Shown: in pieces, positions 1 to 9,853 of the stretch
How the letters are laid out: every line of letters begins with the position of its first letter
Numbering within the stretch: position 1 is the first letter of the stretch
NCBI GenBank assembly: GCA_020634455.1
Contig: JACKBQ010000001.1
Span: 3,906,001-3,970,000, forward strand
From: Ardenticatenaceae bacterium
GTDB lineage: Bacteria; Chloroflexota; Anaerolineae; Promineifilales; Promineifilaceae
DNA length: 64,000 nt
Reading direction: 5' to 3'
Notes under the pieces: generated by a model
The model's database searches: none
What the model saw: the letters and a program-made list of their open reading frames with translations, nothing else
Told to the model about the DNA's origin: nothing
Translations under genes and position numbers: made by a program

Positions 1-2841
1 ATGGCTCAAATTGGGGTCACGCCACGCCGCTTCCAAAATGTAGCGGCCGCGATATTCATACAAAAAATTGTCCAGCCCCACGCCAAACCAGGGATGGTCA
101 CGCACCATGTTGAGGCTGGCCTGCCACAGGCTCAGGCGGAAGACGCCTGTCTCACCGGTGAGGCTGAGCCGCCCGGCCAGCGCTGGAATTTGCTCAATGG
201 CGACCAGTCCAGCCACGCCAATTGCCCCAAAAACGAACAGCCAGGGCCAGGTTTTACGGCCGTTTACCCCCTGCCACTGCCAAAAAATAATCACAAACGC
301 CGTTGGCAGCCCCAAAAACAGGCCACCCTTGCTGAAGGTGAGCAAAAAGGCGAGGAGGGTGGGGATGAGAACGGCCGTATAAATCCACCACCGTTTGCCA
401 TGAATTTGTTTACTGCCTAGCACAGCCATCGCCCCCAGCAGCGGCACGACGCGGCCCAGGTAGAGCGCCACATTGTTGGGCGAGCCGTAAAGCGAGCGCA
501 GCCGCAGCAGCCCACCCTCGGCGGTGATCAGTTCCTCGCGGGCAAAGCCAATTTGCCACAGTCCGTACAGCGCCACGATCAGTCCGCCCAGCACAAAGCC
601 ATCCAAGATGCGCCACATTTCTGATGCTTTTGGTTTTGTGCCGCGCAGCACCCAGTAAAAGAGCGCCGGTTCCAAAATCACCACGCGCCATTCGTTGCTG
701 GCCACGTCCAGCCGGTTGGTGAAAAAGAGGGAGGCGGTGGCGAGGGCGGTTAAAGCCAGTATTCCGTAATCGGTAATCCGTAAGCGGTGAACGGTGAGTG
801 GTTGGCCGTTTTTGAGGCGTTGGAGCCAGGTGGTGAGGCGGTTGGTGGCGTAGGCGGCGAAGGTGACTAGGGTGAACACTTCGATGGGCGAGAAGCGGTA
901 GTTGAGAATCGGTTTGGCTGTCGGGGCGACGTAAAAAGGAAAACAGAAGGCAACGAGAACAAGACCCCAGACGGGTCGCCAATAAAGCAGCACAAACAAG
1001 ACAGCCAGTGCCGCTGCGTAGATGAAAAAGGTGGGCGTGACGTAATAAATCGAGGCGACGGCGGCGGTGAGGGCGAGTTGGCTGCCGTCGCCCAGGCGGC
1101 GGTAGACGCCGCCCATCTGCTCGGCCCAAGTGAACCAGCCCGCCAAAAAAACGAGTGTGGTGGTAACGGCCGTTACACCCACCTGCCAGCTCGTGTTCAG
1201 CGCCACAAACCGCTGCCGCTGGCGGCGGAACCAATCGGACCAATTTGCCTGCCTGCTTATTCGTATAGCCAGTATGAAGGAGAGAACGGCCGTTCCCGCC
1301 AAAACCCACATTCCCCAACGAGTCCAACGGTCAGCAGGCTGGTAGCCGACGTTGAAACCGTTCAGCGCCCACTGGTCCCAGCCGCGCGAGGCGATGATTT
1401 GCGCCGTGTGTACGCCGGGGGTCAGGTTGCGGGCGACTGGTTCGGTGGCGATGTAGTCGTCGCTCTTGACGGCCGAGGTGAGGATGAGCATCGCCCCGTT
1501 TTCATCGCGGGGCAGGGCGTTGGCCAGTTGGCCGTCGATGGTGATATAGAAGCGGGCGCGGAAGTTGGCCCGGCGCACCCGCAGCCCTAAATCGGTGCCG
1601 TAGAAGGTAAAGGTGACTTTGTCGCCGAGCAGCACGTCATCGGGCTGCTGGCCGATGTCAGCCCCAAATTCGGGCGAAAATTCCCAGTTGCCGTCATAAA
1701 TTTGGGCGAGGTCGTTAGGTTGGGCGAGATGGAAGCCGGGTTGGGCAACGGTTCTGTTTTGTTCAGCCTGGTAAGTTTGCAGCGAGTTAGCCACTACCGT
1801 CCCTGCTACGCTAAACCCCCAGCGCGGATCGTCTGCTGGCGCGTCTGGTTGCCAATTTTCCAGGAAGGCAATGCCGAGCCAGGGCCATTCCAGTCGAGCG
1901 CGATCAAGCGCAGCGAGGGTGTAATCGGCCTGCTGCGTAGCGGTCACCTCGCCCCAAATGGACGACTCGCCCGTCCAGTCGGCGGGTAAGCTATTCCAGC
2001 CCCAGTTGCCTGCCCAGACCGCTTTGTGGCTATCGCCGTTGCGCAGCATCACCTCGCGCAGCAAAATGAGGCGGCTGAAGTTGAGCGTCTCGTTGGCCAC
2101 GGTGCGGTCATCGGGCGGGCTGTTGAAGCCGTACGGCTTGGCGGCGGCGATGTCAAAGGCGCTCGCGGCGTCGGTTTCGTAAAGCTGTTGCATGAAGAGG
2201 TGGTCGGCCAAATTGTCCGGGCCGGTTTCGATGGTGGGGGCCAGCGGCGCGGCCACAATCACGGCGTCCCCATCGGCGGTGCGGATGGCGCTGGCGGCGG
2301 CGCTGAGCAGTGCGCCGTAGTCGTCGGCGTTGGGGGGCTGGTTGCCCCAATGGCTGGCCAGATTGGGTTCGTCCCAGATGATGTAGAACTGGATCGTGTC
2401 GCCGTAGCGGGTGGCAAAGTCTGTGGTCCATTGAGCAAAGACGGCAGTTTCTACCGGCGCAAACTCATCTTCAGGGTTGCCATCCAGCAGGGGGACGAGG
2501 GTGAGGTTTTGGTGGGAAACGGCCGTAACCAGCCGATCCGCCTCCGCCCAATCAAAATCCTCGCTGAAATAAAACGGCTGCTTCACAAACTGTACGCCCA
2601 AATCCGCAATCTGCTGTAGATTGTCCGCCAGCGCCGCATCATCGTACTGGTTGAGGGCGACGTTGAGGCCAGGCTGCACCCTGCCAAAGTTTACTGGCTC
2701 TGGCAGGCCATCGGGGAGGCCCCGCGTGAGGAAATTATGCCTAAATTGCAAAGCGCCAATGGCCAACAGGGCCGCCAGCGCCAAAATTAGCCCAAAAAGG
2801 GTAAGCCACCGGGCAGATCGCGGATTTTTCATATTATTCAT
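1..2841 (-). CDS. O-antigen ligase/polymerase-like membrane protein with N-terminal glycoside-hydrolase-like ectodomain (3' end outside window)
   Basis: The frame is open from an ATG at 2841 (second ATG at 2832) to the window edge, about 947 codons with no stop. An N-terminal membrane segment (about residues 13-32) is followed by a roughly 400-residue extracytoplasmic region resembling a clan GH-A TIM barrel, with the W-D-E-P-N motif near residue 157. A beta-rich linker follows. From about residue 510 there are many hydrophobic helices with the Wzy_C/O-antigen ligase signatures SPNNVALYLGR (about 790) and TFSKGGLF (about 835). The O-antigen ligase family joins or polymerises undecaprenyl-linked glycans at the outer face of the membrane. 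The fused hydrolase-like domain suggests that it also binds or trims the glycan, which is inference. No clear Shine-Dalgarno sequence is visible. The shorter open frames inside it are shadows. Confidence 0.75.
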   Translation of the reverse strand, partial: MNNMKNPRSARWLTLFGLILALAALLAIGALQFRHNFLTRGLPDGLPEPVNFGRVQPGLNVALNQYDDAALADNLQQIADLGVQFVKQPFYFSEDFDWAEADRLVTAVSHQNLTLVPLLDGNPEDEFAPVETAVFAQWTTDFATRYGDTIQFYIIWDEPNLASHWGNQPPNADDYGALLSAAASAIRTADGDAVIVAAPLAPTIETGPDNLADHLFMQQLYETDAASAFDIAAAKPYGFNSPPDDRTVANETLNFSRLILLREVMLRNGDSHKAVWAGNWGWNSLPADWTGESSIWGEVTATQQADYTLAALDRARLEWPWLGIAFLENWQPDAPADDPRWGFSVAGTVVANSLQTYQAEQNRTVAQPGFHLAQPNDLAQIYDGNWEFSPEFGADIGQQPDDVLLGDKVTFTFYGTDLGLRVRRANFRARFYITIDGQLANALPRDENGAMLILTSAVKSDDYIATEPVARNLTPGVHTAQIIASRGWDQWALNGFNVGYQPADRWTRWGMWVLAGTAVLSFILAIRISRQANWSDWFRRQRQRFVALNTSWQVGVTAVTTTLVFLAGWFTWAEQMGGVYRRLGDGSQLALTAAVASIYYVTPTFFIYAAALAVLFVLLYWRPVWGLVLVAFCFPFYVAPTAKPILNYRFSPIEVFTLVTFAAYATNRLTTWLQRLKNGQPLTVHRLRITDYGILALTALATASLFFTNRLDVASNEWRVVILEPALFYWVLRGTKPKASEMWRILDGFVLGGLIVALYGLWQIGFAREELITAEGGLLRLRSLYGSPNNVALYLGRVVPLLGAMAVLGSKQIHGKRWWIYTAVLIPTLLAFLLTFSKGGLFLGLPTAFVIIFWQWQGVNGRKTWPWLFVFGAIGVAGLVAIEQIPALAGRLSLTGETGVFRLSLWQASLNMVRDHPWFGVGLDNFLYEYRGRYILEAAWRDPNLSH

Positions 2842-2885
2842 CCGTCTGATTTTGCCACGAGACTTGTTTGGTGCAACTATGGTTT

Positions 2886-4070
2886 CTAAACGGTTTCCTG
2901 ATGCTGTTGCTTGTTTGGGGGTTTTCCGTATTTTGCAGGGGTTGTTGTGTTTGTTACTCTAACCAGCGGCAGTTGTACGATAAATGTTGTCCCTCGGTTG
3001 ACCTGGCTTTGTACTTCAATATCCCCCTGATGGTGATTCACACATTCTTTTACAATGTGTAAGCCTAGCCCACTTCCCTTGATTTGCTTGGCATTTCCCG
3101 CCCGGTGGAAAGGGTGAAAGAGCAACGGCAAGCTTTCTTCAGGAATGCCCATGCCCTGGTCGCACACTTCCAAGAAAATGCTGCCCTCTTTTTCATACAA
3201 GTTTATGCAAATTTCCGTGTTTGGCTGGGAATATTTAATAGCGTTGGAGAGGAGATTGGCCAAAATTTGCCGGAATAGCTTGCGATCAACCTCTACATTC
3301 CCTAGCAGCAGGTTTTGGAAGGTAAATTGATGAGCATTTTGATCAATCATCTGAAATTCTTCAACAATTTCTTTGGTGAATGCGGCAAGCAGGAGAGGCT
3401 CTGGCGAAAATTTCAGATAGCCACTTTCCATTTCTGCTACCAGCAGCATGTCGTCAAGCATTTGTAGCAACAAATGGATCGATCCACGAATGCGATTATG
3501 CTGCTGCAGTTTGCGCTTGGCTGATAATTTGTCTTCACCTGCGGAAAGGATGTCTGAGGCTAACAGGATAAGGGTTAGCGGGTTGCGACAGTCGTGGGAA
3601 AACATCGCGATCAGGCGCGATTTTAGCAGTTGTTTTTTGCGTTCTTCCTGGAGCGCAATATTGAGAATTTCTACCTTTTTTTGCTGTTGGGCTGCCTGGG
3701 TGGCATGTTTTTGCAGGCGGGTATGAACTGCTTTGAGCAGTTCAACATGGGTAAATGGTTTGGTGAGATAGTCATCTGCGCCTAAATTCATACCCTTACG
3801 TATTGAATCGCGGTCCGCGGCGGCCGTTAGGAAGACAAAGGGCAGGTTACCGAGGGTGGGGTTGCTGCGAATTTCTAGCAAGATTTCATAGCCGTTCATT
3901 TCTGGCATGGCGATATCACACAAGATTAAATCTGGCTTATGCATCAGGGCAAGTTGCAGGCCCAAACGGCCGTTTTCTGCATCAAGGACTTCAAATTCTT
4001 CAAACTGTAACCAATCTCTCACCTCTTCGCGTATCGGCGCTTCATCTTCAATGATTAAGATTGTGGTCAT
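2886..4070 (-). CDS. Hybrid response regulator-histidine kinase (REC-HisKA-HATPase)
   Basis: The 394-residue cytoplasmic protein has no membrane segment. Residues 1-120 are a receiver domain with the acidic pair E8/D9, phosphoacceptor D52 (CDIAMPEMNG), T82 and K104 (LTKPF). A linker rich in Gln and Lys leads to a HisKA domain whose phosphorylatable histidine is H159 (FSHDCRNPL). The HATPase_c domain has N, G1 (DQGMGIPEE) and G2 (GSGLGLHIV) boxes. A receiver placed before the kinase usually lets an upstream kinase switch the output kinase. The gene starts 22 bases after the stop of the multi-PAS kinase, has an AAGGA ribosome site and is probably co-transcribed, so the large kinase is a likely partner (inference). 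Confidence 0.9.
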   Translation of the reverse strand: MTTILIIEDEAPIREEVRDWLQFEEFEVLDAENGRLGLQLALMHKPDLILCDIAMPEMNGYEILLEIRSNPTLGNLPFVFLTAAADRDSIRKGMNLGADDYLTKPFTHVELLKAVHTRLQKHATQAAQQQKKVEILNIALQEERKKQLLKSRLIAMFSHDCRNPLTLILLASDILSAGEDKLSAKRKLQQHNRIRGSIHLLLQMLDDMLLVAEMESGYLKFSPEPLLLAAFTKEIVEEFQMIDQNAHQFTFQNLLLGNVEVDRKLFRQILANLLSNAIKYSQPNTEICINLYEKEGSIFLEVCDQGMGIPEESLPLLFHPFHRAGNAKQIKGSGLGLHIVKECVNHHQGDIEVQSQVNRGTTFIVQLPLVRVTNTTTPAKYGKPPNKQQHQETV

Positions 4071-4092
4071 ATGAAATTCCTTGGTTCAGGGT

Positions 4093-7000
4093 TTATGGGC
4101 TGTGTACTTGCCTAGTTTCTGGCAGGGTTACGGTGATGGTTGTTCCCTCTCCTACCTGGCTTTCAGGCACAATGGTACCGCCGTGTAATTGCACGGCTTG
4201 TTTGGCGATGCTGAGCCCCAGCCCCGTGCCCGAAATTGTGCCAACGTTGGTTGCCCGGTGGAATGGCTCGAACAGGAATTTGAAATCTTTCGCTGGTATG
4301 CCAATACCGTGGTCTTGTACGCTTAACAATACTTGTCCAGATTCTTGTTTCAATGTTACCAGAACCTGTTTGTCTGTTGCCGAATATTTTAGGGCATTGG
4401 AAATGATATTGCTGATGATTTGGCGCATGAGATGGGTGTCGAATACGGCCGTTAATGGTGATTTTTCGCAAGCATATTCAATTCTATCTCTATTCTCGGT
4501 ATGGCTGCCAAACTCCTCAATGATTTCCTGGCACAGTGCATTGAGATCGGCCGTTTCTGGATTAAATTGTACCCGCGCCGCCTGAATCCGCGCCAGATTC
4601 AGCACGTCCTCCATAATATCTTTCATATGGCTGACCTGAAAACGAATTTTCTGCAAACGAGTATCAATCTGGTCATCGTCCATGCGATCTCTATAAATGG
4701 ACAATGTTTCTGTGGTTGCCAAAATTGTCGCCAATGGCGTACGAAACTCATGTGATGCCATAGACACAAAGCGCGACTTCAATTCACCTAATTCCTTCTC
4801 CTGCTCCAGGGCATGTTGCAGCGCTTCCTCGGCCTGTTTTCGCTCGGTAATATCCAGGCCAACCGCTTGTATAGCGGTTACCGTGCCATTCTCATCCACA
4901 ATTGCCGTGTCCGTCCACAGCTGCCAGCGCTCTACGCCATCTGGCGATATGACCTTATGCTCGTAATTGCTGGCTCCTTTGGTGCGTACCAACTCTTCAT
5001 AAAAAGCTTTCACCCGGCTCCTATCTGCCTCCGGTATCAGATCCAAAAAACTGCGCCCAATAAGCGCTTCTGCTGTGGTGTTGAAATAACGACAGTAAGC
5101 CTTGTTTACAAACGTTAGGGTCAAGTCTGGCAAATAGCGGCAGATAAGTTCCGACTGGGATTGTACCACGCTTACGTAGCGGGCTTCGCTCTCTTGCAGC
5201 GCCAATTCAGCCTGTTTTCTGGCTAAAAGCGTGCCGATCGTCAGAGCGTACAGCCCCAAAATGTCTAGCTGAGCTTTGGTGAGCGGACGATGGTGTATGG
5301 CATTATCAATGCCAAGCCAGCCCAAAACGCCGTTATTCCACAGCGTTGCGATGGCTCTCTGCCCTGTGCCGATTGGTTTGTTGTCTGCAAACAATGGCGT
5401 GTTTTCCAGGAAGGTAAACCGTTGATTTTGTTCAAGCGTCTGCCGCATAACGGTTGTGAGCTGATCCGCTTTTAGGTGAATGTGGTGTTCATCCACCAGT
5501 TCACCCCCAGGGCTGGTGCCATAGGTCCCCTGGCTGCTTTGCTGGTCGGCATCGTAAAGCCGCAGCCCCAGCCGCTCAAAGCCAAAGTGGGCCAGTCCTT
5601 CAGCTACAGCCAAACGGAAGAAGTCATCCAAATCTTGCGTGGAGGCAAGGCGAATGCTGATTTGATGCAGCATTTTTAGGTAGCCTTGCATTTCGTGCTC
5701 TTCGGCCTGTTTTTGCAAAACGGCCGCTTCCGCCGCTTTGCGCTCGGTAATGTCACGAACAATACAAACCAGATTGGAAACCTTGTTTTGGTGGCGATTT
5801 ACTGGGGCGATGCTAATTTCAATGTCAAAAGAGGTGCCATCCGGGCGCACGGCATGGGCCACCAATTGTGATTTTTGATGTTCGTTGGCAGATTGAGAAA
5901 TGATTTGTTCCAGCAAAGGCGCATCTTCCACGTGTAATAGTTGCGCAAACCGTGTGCCAAGAAGCGTATTGGCTGGCTGACGAAACATTTCATCGAAGGC
6001 GTAATTGGTTTGCTGAATGGCCCCATTTGTGTCTAGCAGCAAAATGCCGTCACCACTGTGGTTGTAAATCGCCTCAAGGCGCTGCATGGCGCTTTCCAGT
6101 TCCGCTGTGCGTTCGATCACCCGTTTTTCTAGCAGGTCGTGGGCTGCTTGCAACTCTTTTTCTGCTTGTTTTTGGGTGGTAATGTCGAAGCCCACACATT
6201 GGATTTCAGCCAATTCGCCAAGTTCATTGTTAATGGCTGTAAATTCCCATAGCGTCCAAATAAAGGCATCATCTGGAGCGTGTTTGCGGATTTCTACCTG
6301 GACAGGTGCGCCACCATTTGTCAGGCATTCCATAACAACAGCCTGCACTTTTGGGTGGTCTTCGGGCAAAATCAAAGTCAGGGAATGGGTGCCAACGATA
6401 GAGGGTCCGACCCAACCGAATTTTTCCAGGTACCTATCATTGCAGTAGGTAATGTACCCGGCCGCGTCCACCCGAATATTAAAGGTGGTTTGCGATTTGA
6501 CCAGGGAGCGCAGGTAGGCTTCGCTTTGTTGCAACGCAATTTCGGCCTGCCTTTGCTGGGTCACGTCACGATTTGCGCTAAGCAGGCCAATGATTTCCCC
6601 CTTGTCATTTTTGAGTGTGCGGGCTGAAACCTGCATGTTTTTGGGGGTGCCATCTTTCGCGTGGTCCAGCAGATCGCCTTGCCATTTTCCTGTTTCTGCC
6701 AAAATCTTTAATATTTGTTCTTCTGTTTCGCGGCCTGATTTGGTTTGCAACAGGTTTTGTGGATTTTGCCCTACTGCTTCTTGTTTGGTCCAGCCATAAA
6801 TTTGTTCTGCGCCTTTGTTCCAATAGGTGATGGCATTGTTGCGGTTGAAATCAGTAGCCAGAATGGCATCGGATACCTGATCTAGCAAACTGGCCTGGAA
6901 CTTTAGGGTTGTTTCAAATGCTTTTTGCTCAGAAATATCGGAAACGATCGTAGCTATTTGAATGACTTGCTGGTTGTCATCAAAAATGGGAAAGATGGTT

Positions 7001-9627
7001 TGGGCTACGTCTACAAACTGGCCTGCCTGAGTGTAAAAACGGTTTTCACCGTTCCAGACGCCATGCGCCAAGGCATAGGGGATGCTTTCGTTTATTAGGC
7101 GCTCTGCTGCTTCAGGGGCAAACGTTTGGATGGCTGTATGGAGGTTGGCGCCAATGATGTTGGCAGGGCCTTCGCTGCCAAGCAGTTTGGCTCCCGCAGC
7201 GTTGATGAAGGTGATTTTGCCTTCCAAGTCGGCCAGGGCAATCATATCGTTGCTTTGGTGAATGATGGCGTTTTGGGTGATGAGTTCGCGCTCGGCCATT
7301 TTTCTGGCAGTGATATCGGTGGTGTAAAGGAGGGCAGCATAGGGTTGGCCAGCGGCGTCTAAAACGGGCTGGATGCTGGTGCGGAACCAGCTGGTTTTGC
7401 CGTTGAAGGTGACCTCTGGTTCCTCGATGATGCCTTCGTTTTGGCGAATGACTTTTTGGATGCCAGCCAAGGCTTGATCGCCCTGGCCAAGGGGGCAAAT
7501 ATCCACAATGTTTTCGCCGATCAATGATTCTGCATCCTTTTCAAAGCGAAGGGCGGCTTGGGAGTTGAGGTAGAGGTAACGGCCGTTTTCATCCACCATG
7601 GCAATTGCTGCATCTGAGCTTTCTACCAGGCTGCGGTACTTGGCTTCGCTGGCTTGTAATGCCTCCTTCGCCTCTTTTTGTTCGGTAATGTCCGAAGCGA
7701 GGCCCTCGATGCGGATTGGGTTGCCCTGTTCATCTTTTACCAGCCAGGAACGGTCGTGCAGCCAGCGAACCTGCCCGTCGGCGCGAATGATGCGGTATTC
7801 AACATCACGGGAGCCATGTGCCAGTACAGTTTGCTCTAAGGCTATGGCAAGTTCAACATCGTCCGGGTGCAGGTGCTTTAGCCAGGTTTCATTGTCCTGA
7901 TAAAAAGCTTCTGCAGGTAAGCCATAAATCTTTTTAACGGCCGGATTCAAGTAAATGATTTGTTGTGCTGCCAGGTCAAGCACCCAAACCATATCTTCCA
8001 TGTTGTCCATCACGCTGCGCAGGCGGTTTTCGCTTTCAAACAGCGCTTTTTCTGCTTTTTTAAGGTCAGAAATGTCTGTGGCGATGGTGAAGTTGTACGC
8101 TTTGTCCTGGATTTTTAGCACCTGGGCGGTGAGTAATACCGGTAGCGGCTTGCCGTCTTTGGTGTAAATGACACATTCTTCATCCCGCACAAACCCTTGT
8201 TCTTGCAGCTTGGCGATGGTCTTGTCTCTAAAGGCATCATCCATGCGAATGATTTCCGCGCCTTGGTGGCCAATAACTTCTTCCGGTAGAAACCCCATTT
8301 TTTCATAAAATGCATCATTCACTTCGACGTATTCACCAGTTTCCAGGCTGCTGAGGCCGGCTATGGCCGGATTGGCCTGGAAAACAGCGGCAAATTTTTC
8401 TTCGGATTCTTTGAGTTCGGAAATATCTTTGCTGATGCCAAAAATCGCTTCCTGATTGTTCCAACGGCCGATATTAATGTGGGTTTCTACGGGTATCAGG
8501 CTACCAGATTTTGTTTGGAGGGGAATGGGGCAGGTGGTGCGTTTGCCCTGAAGCATTTCCTGAATGATTTGGCTTGCCTCTTCCCACCGGTCTGGTGGGT
8601 GGACACTGAGAACCGATTGGCCGATTAGCGCTTCTTTTTTATACGCCAGGCGCTGTGTCACCGTGCTGTTGACTTCGAGAATGTTCCCGGCCATGTCCAG
8701 CACAAAAAGAAAGTTATCTATGTTATCAAAGAGGTTTTGCAGGTTTTCTTTTCGCTGCTGGGCTTTTTCTTGCACCAGTTTTTCATGGGTGATGTCGCGG
8801 GCTGTGTCGTGGATGAGGGTAGGACGGCCGTTTTCATCGTAGGTGGTCCAGGCGCGCCGATACAGCCAGCGTACCTGCCCATCTGGCCAGACAACGCGAT
8901 GTTCAACTTCAACATAACCTTCATCCAAACAGGTTTGCATTGCGGCGATGCTCTTCTCTAAATCATCTGGGTGCGCAACTTGCATGAAAAACGTAGGGTC
9001 ATCAATAAAATTTTCTACGGGGTAACCAAACACTGTAGCAAATGCGTCGTTGACCACAACCAGGTCGCGCGCAGGCAGGGACAGCACGATGATGGCATCT
9101 CGCATGGTGTTGAGCGTGGTAAGCAGGTTATGCTGTGCTTTCTGGTTGATGTTTGCCGGGGAGCTACTGCCTTTGATGATTTGGGGGGAAATTGGGTCGT
9201 TCTTGCCGACTGGCTGCGGCTTAACCAGCAGTTCTTGCATGAGCTGCTTTAGGTGGGCCAGGTCATTTTTGGCAACGACGCCACTGGCTCCCAGGCGCAT
9301 CAGGGCCACCGTTTCAGGCACGGTGGGGTTTTCGGCCAGAAAAATAACCGGTGTTTGTGGTTGCTTTGCCCGCAGGTGCTGCATAACGGCCGTTGCTGCA
9401 CGTCCCGGCCAATCGGCATCCGCCAGGATCAGGTGCCACTGCCTTTGGTAAGCCGCCGTGTTCCAGGGAGCGCCATTGGTGGGCGATTGCTGGCTCGCGA
9501 CAATATCCAGTTGGGTGCGTACGCCTGCCAGAGCCGTATCAGGGTTGGGCAGAGCATCGTGCAATATAAGAATGTGCTTGGGTTTTACAGTCATGAGGTT
9601 GTGTAATGATGGGGTACTTGGAAACAT
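4093..9627 (-). CDS. Giant multi-PAS sensor histidine kinase
   Basis: The 1844-residue protein has no obvious membrane helix. It begins with a degenerate receiver-like region (about 10-130; acidic residue in ILADADWPG, K in VVAKND). By eye I count ten PAS repeats, several with PAC tails. One GAF domain (starting MLHQISIRLAST, about residue 1320) lies between the ninth and tenth PAS. The C-terminus is HisKA (ASHEFRTPL, histidine near residue 1620) plus HATPase_c (DHGIGIP, GTGLGLSIAK). Such stacks sense redox, light or small ligands in the cytosol; the ligand cannot be told from sequence. The downstream hybrid regulator is the likely phosphorelay partner. The start is uncertain: an in-frame ATG 11 codons later (MTVKPKH) is equally possible, and neither has a good ribosome site. 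Between about 4.45 and 7.58 kb the gene carries no ACGGCCGT octamer. Confidence 0.92.
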   Translation of the reverse strand: MFPSTPSLHNLMTVKPKHILILHDALPNPDTALAGVRTQLDIVASQQSPTNGAPWNTAAYQRQWHLILADADWPGRAATAVMQHLRAKQPQTPVIFLAENPTVPETVALMRLGASGVVAKNDLAHLKQLMQELLVKPQPVGKNDPISPQIIKGSSSPANINQKAQHNLLTTLNTMRDAIIVLSLPARDLVVVNDAFATVFGYPVENFIDDPTFFMQVAHPDDLEKSIAAMQTCLDEGYVEVEHRVVWPDGQVRWLYRRAWTTYDENGRPTLIHDTARDITHEKLVQEKAQQRKENLQNLFDNIDNFLFVLDMAGNILEVNSTVTQRLAYKKEALIGQSVLSVHPPDRWEEASQIIQEMLQGKRTTCPIPLQTKSGSLIPVETHINIGRWNNQEAIFGISKDISELKESEEKFAAVFQANPAIAGLSSLETGEYVEVNDAFYEKMGFLPEEVIGHQGAEIIRMDDAFRDKTIAKLQEQGFVRDEECVIYTKDGKPLPVLLTAQVLKIQDKAYNFTIATDISDLKKAEKALFESENRLRSVMDNMEDMVWVLDLAAQQIIYLNPAVKKIYGLPAEAFYQDNETWLKHLHPDDVELAIALEQTVLAHGSRDVEYRIIRADGQVRWLHDRSWLVKDEQGNPIRIEGLASDITEQKEAKEALQASEAKYRSLVESSDAAIAMVDENGRYLYLNSQAALRFEKDAESLIGENIVDICPLGQGDQALAGIQKVIRQNEGIIEEPEVTFNGKTSWFRTSIQPVLDAAGQPYAALLYTTDITARKMAERELITQNAIIHQSNDMIALADLEGKITFINAAGAKLLGSEGPANIIGANLHTAIQTFAPEAAERLINESIPYALAHGVWNGENRFYTQAGQFVDVAQTIFPIFDDNQQVIQIATIVSDISEQKAFETTLKFQASLLDQVSDAILATDFNRNNAITYWNKGAEQIYGWTKQEAVGQNPQNLLQTKSGRETEEQILKILAETGKWQGDLLDHAKDGTPKNMQVSARTLKNDKGEIIGLLSANRDVTQQRQAEIALQQSEAYLRSLVKSQTTFNIRVDAAGYITYCNDRYLEKFGWVGPSIVGTHSLTLILPEDHPKVQAVVMECLTNGGAPVQVEIRKHAPDDAFIWTLWEFTAINNELGELAEIQCVGFDITTQKQAEKELQAAHDLLEKRVIERTAELESAMQRLEAIYNHSGDGILLLDTNGAIQQTNYAFDEMFRQPANTLLGTRFAQLLHVEDAPLLEQIISQSANEHQKSQLVAHAVRPDGTSFDIEISIAPVNRHQNKVSNLVCIVRDITERKAAEAAVLQKQAEEHEMQGYLKMLHQISIRLASTQDLDDFFRLAVAEGLAHFGFERLGLRLYDADQQSSQGTYGTSPGGELVDEHHIHLKADQLTTVMRQTLEQNQRFTFLENTPLFADNKPIGTGQRAIATLWNNGVLGWLGIDNAIHHRPLTKAQLDILGLYALTIGTLLARKQAELALQESEARYVSVVQSQSELICRYLPDLTLTFVNKAYCRYFNTTAEALIGRSFLDLIPEADRSRVKAFYEELVRTKGASNYEHKVISPDGVERWQLWTDTAIVDENGTVTAIQAVGLDITERKQAEEALQHALEQEKELGELKSRFVSMASHEFRTPLATILATTETLSIYRDRMDDDQIDTRLQKIRFQVSHMKDIMEDVLNLARIQAARVQFNPETADLNALCQEIIEEFGSHTENRDRIEYACEKSPLTAVFDTHLMRQIISNIISNALKYSATDKQVLVTLKQESGQVLLSVQDHGIGIPAKDFKFLFEPFHRATNVGTISGTGLGLSIAKQAVQLHGGTIVPESQVGEGTTITVTLPETRQVHSP

Positions 9628-9853
9628 CTGCCAAGTAAGGACGCTATTAATTCATAATTTTATCATAAACAAATATACCTGAAAACGGCCGTAAACAGGG
9701 TGTTACCTTAGTCACAAAATTAGGTTGACGAAATTCGTGTTCAGACTCGATTTGCAAGAAACACAGGAGAAAAGAGGGTTTTGCGCATTGAACTTTTGCC
9801 GCAAAACCCTCTGTCGAGAACGCGCCTTTGGGTAAAAACTTGCTGTAGGCTGT
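9628..9853. other. Intergenic spacer between the multi-PAS kinase and the FAD oxidoreductase
   Basis: The spacer is 226 bases long, moderately AT-rich near the kinase start, with one ACGGCCGT copy at about 9685 and a terminator hairpin (listed separately). I see no open reading frame with a ribosome site. The kinase promoter probably lies here, but I cannot assign -35/-10 boxes with confidence. Confidence 0.5.
9772..9811 (-). terminator. Hairpin terminator after the FAD oxidoreductase gene
   Basis: A perfect 13-base inverted repeat (AGAGGGTTTTGCG at 9772-9784 and its complement at 9799-9811) encloses a 14-base loop. Read on the minus strand it is followed by TTTTCTCC. It lies about 40 bases after the stop of the 9854-11161 gene. 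Confidence 0.75.

Noticed and set aside
410..1327. 305-codon minus-strand frame
   Set aside because: It overlaps the O-antigen ligase-like gene in another frame of the same strand and is rich in Arg/His/Pro without any motif.
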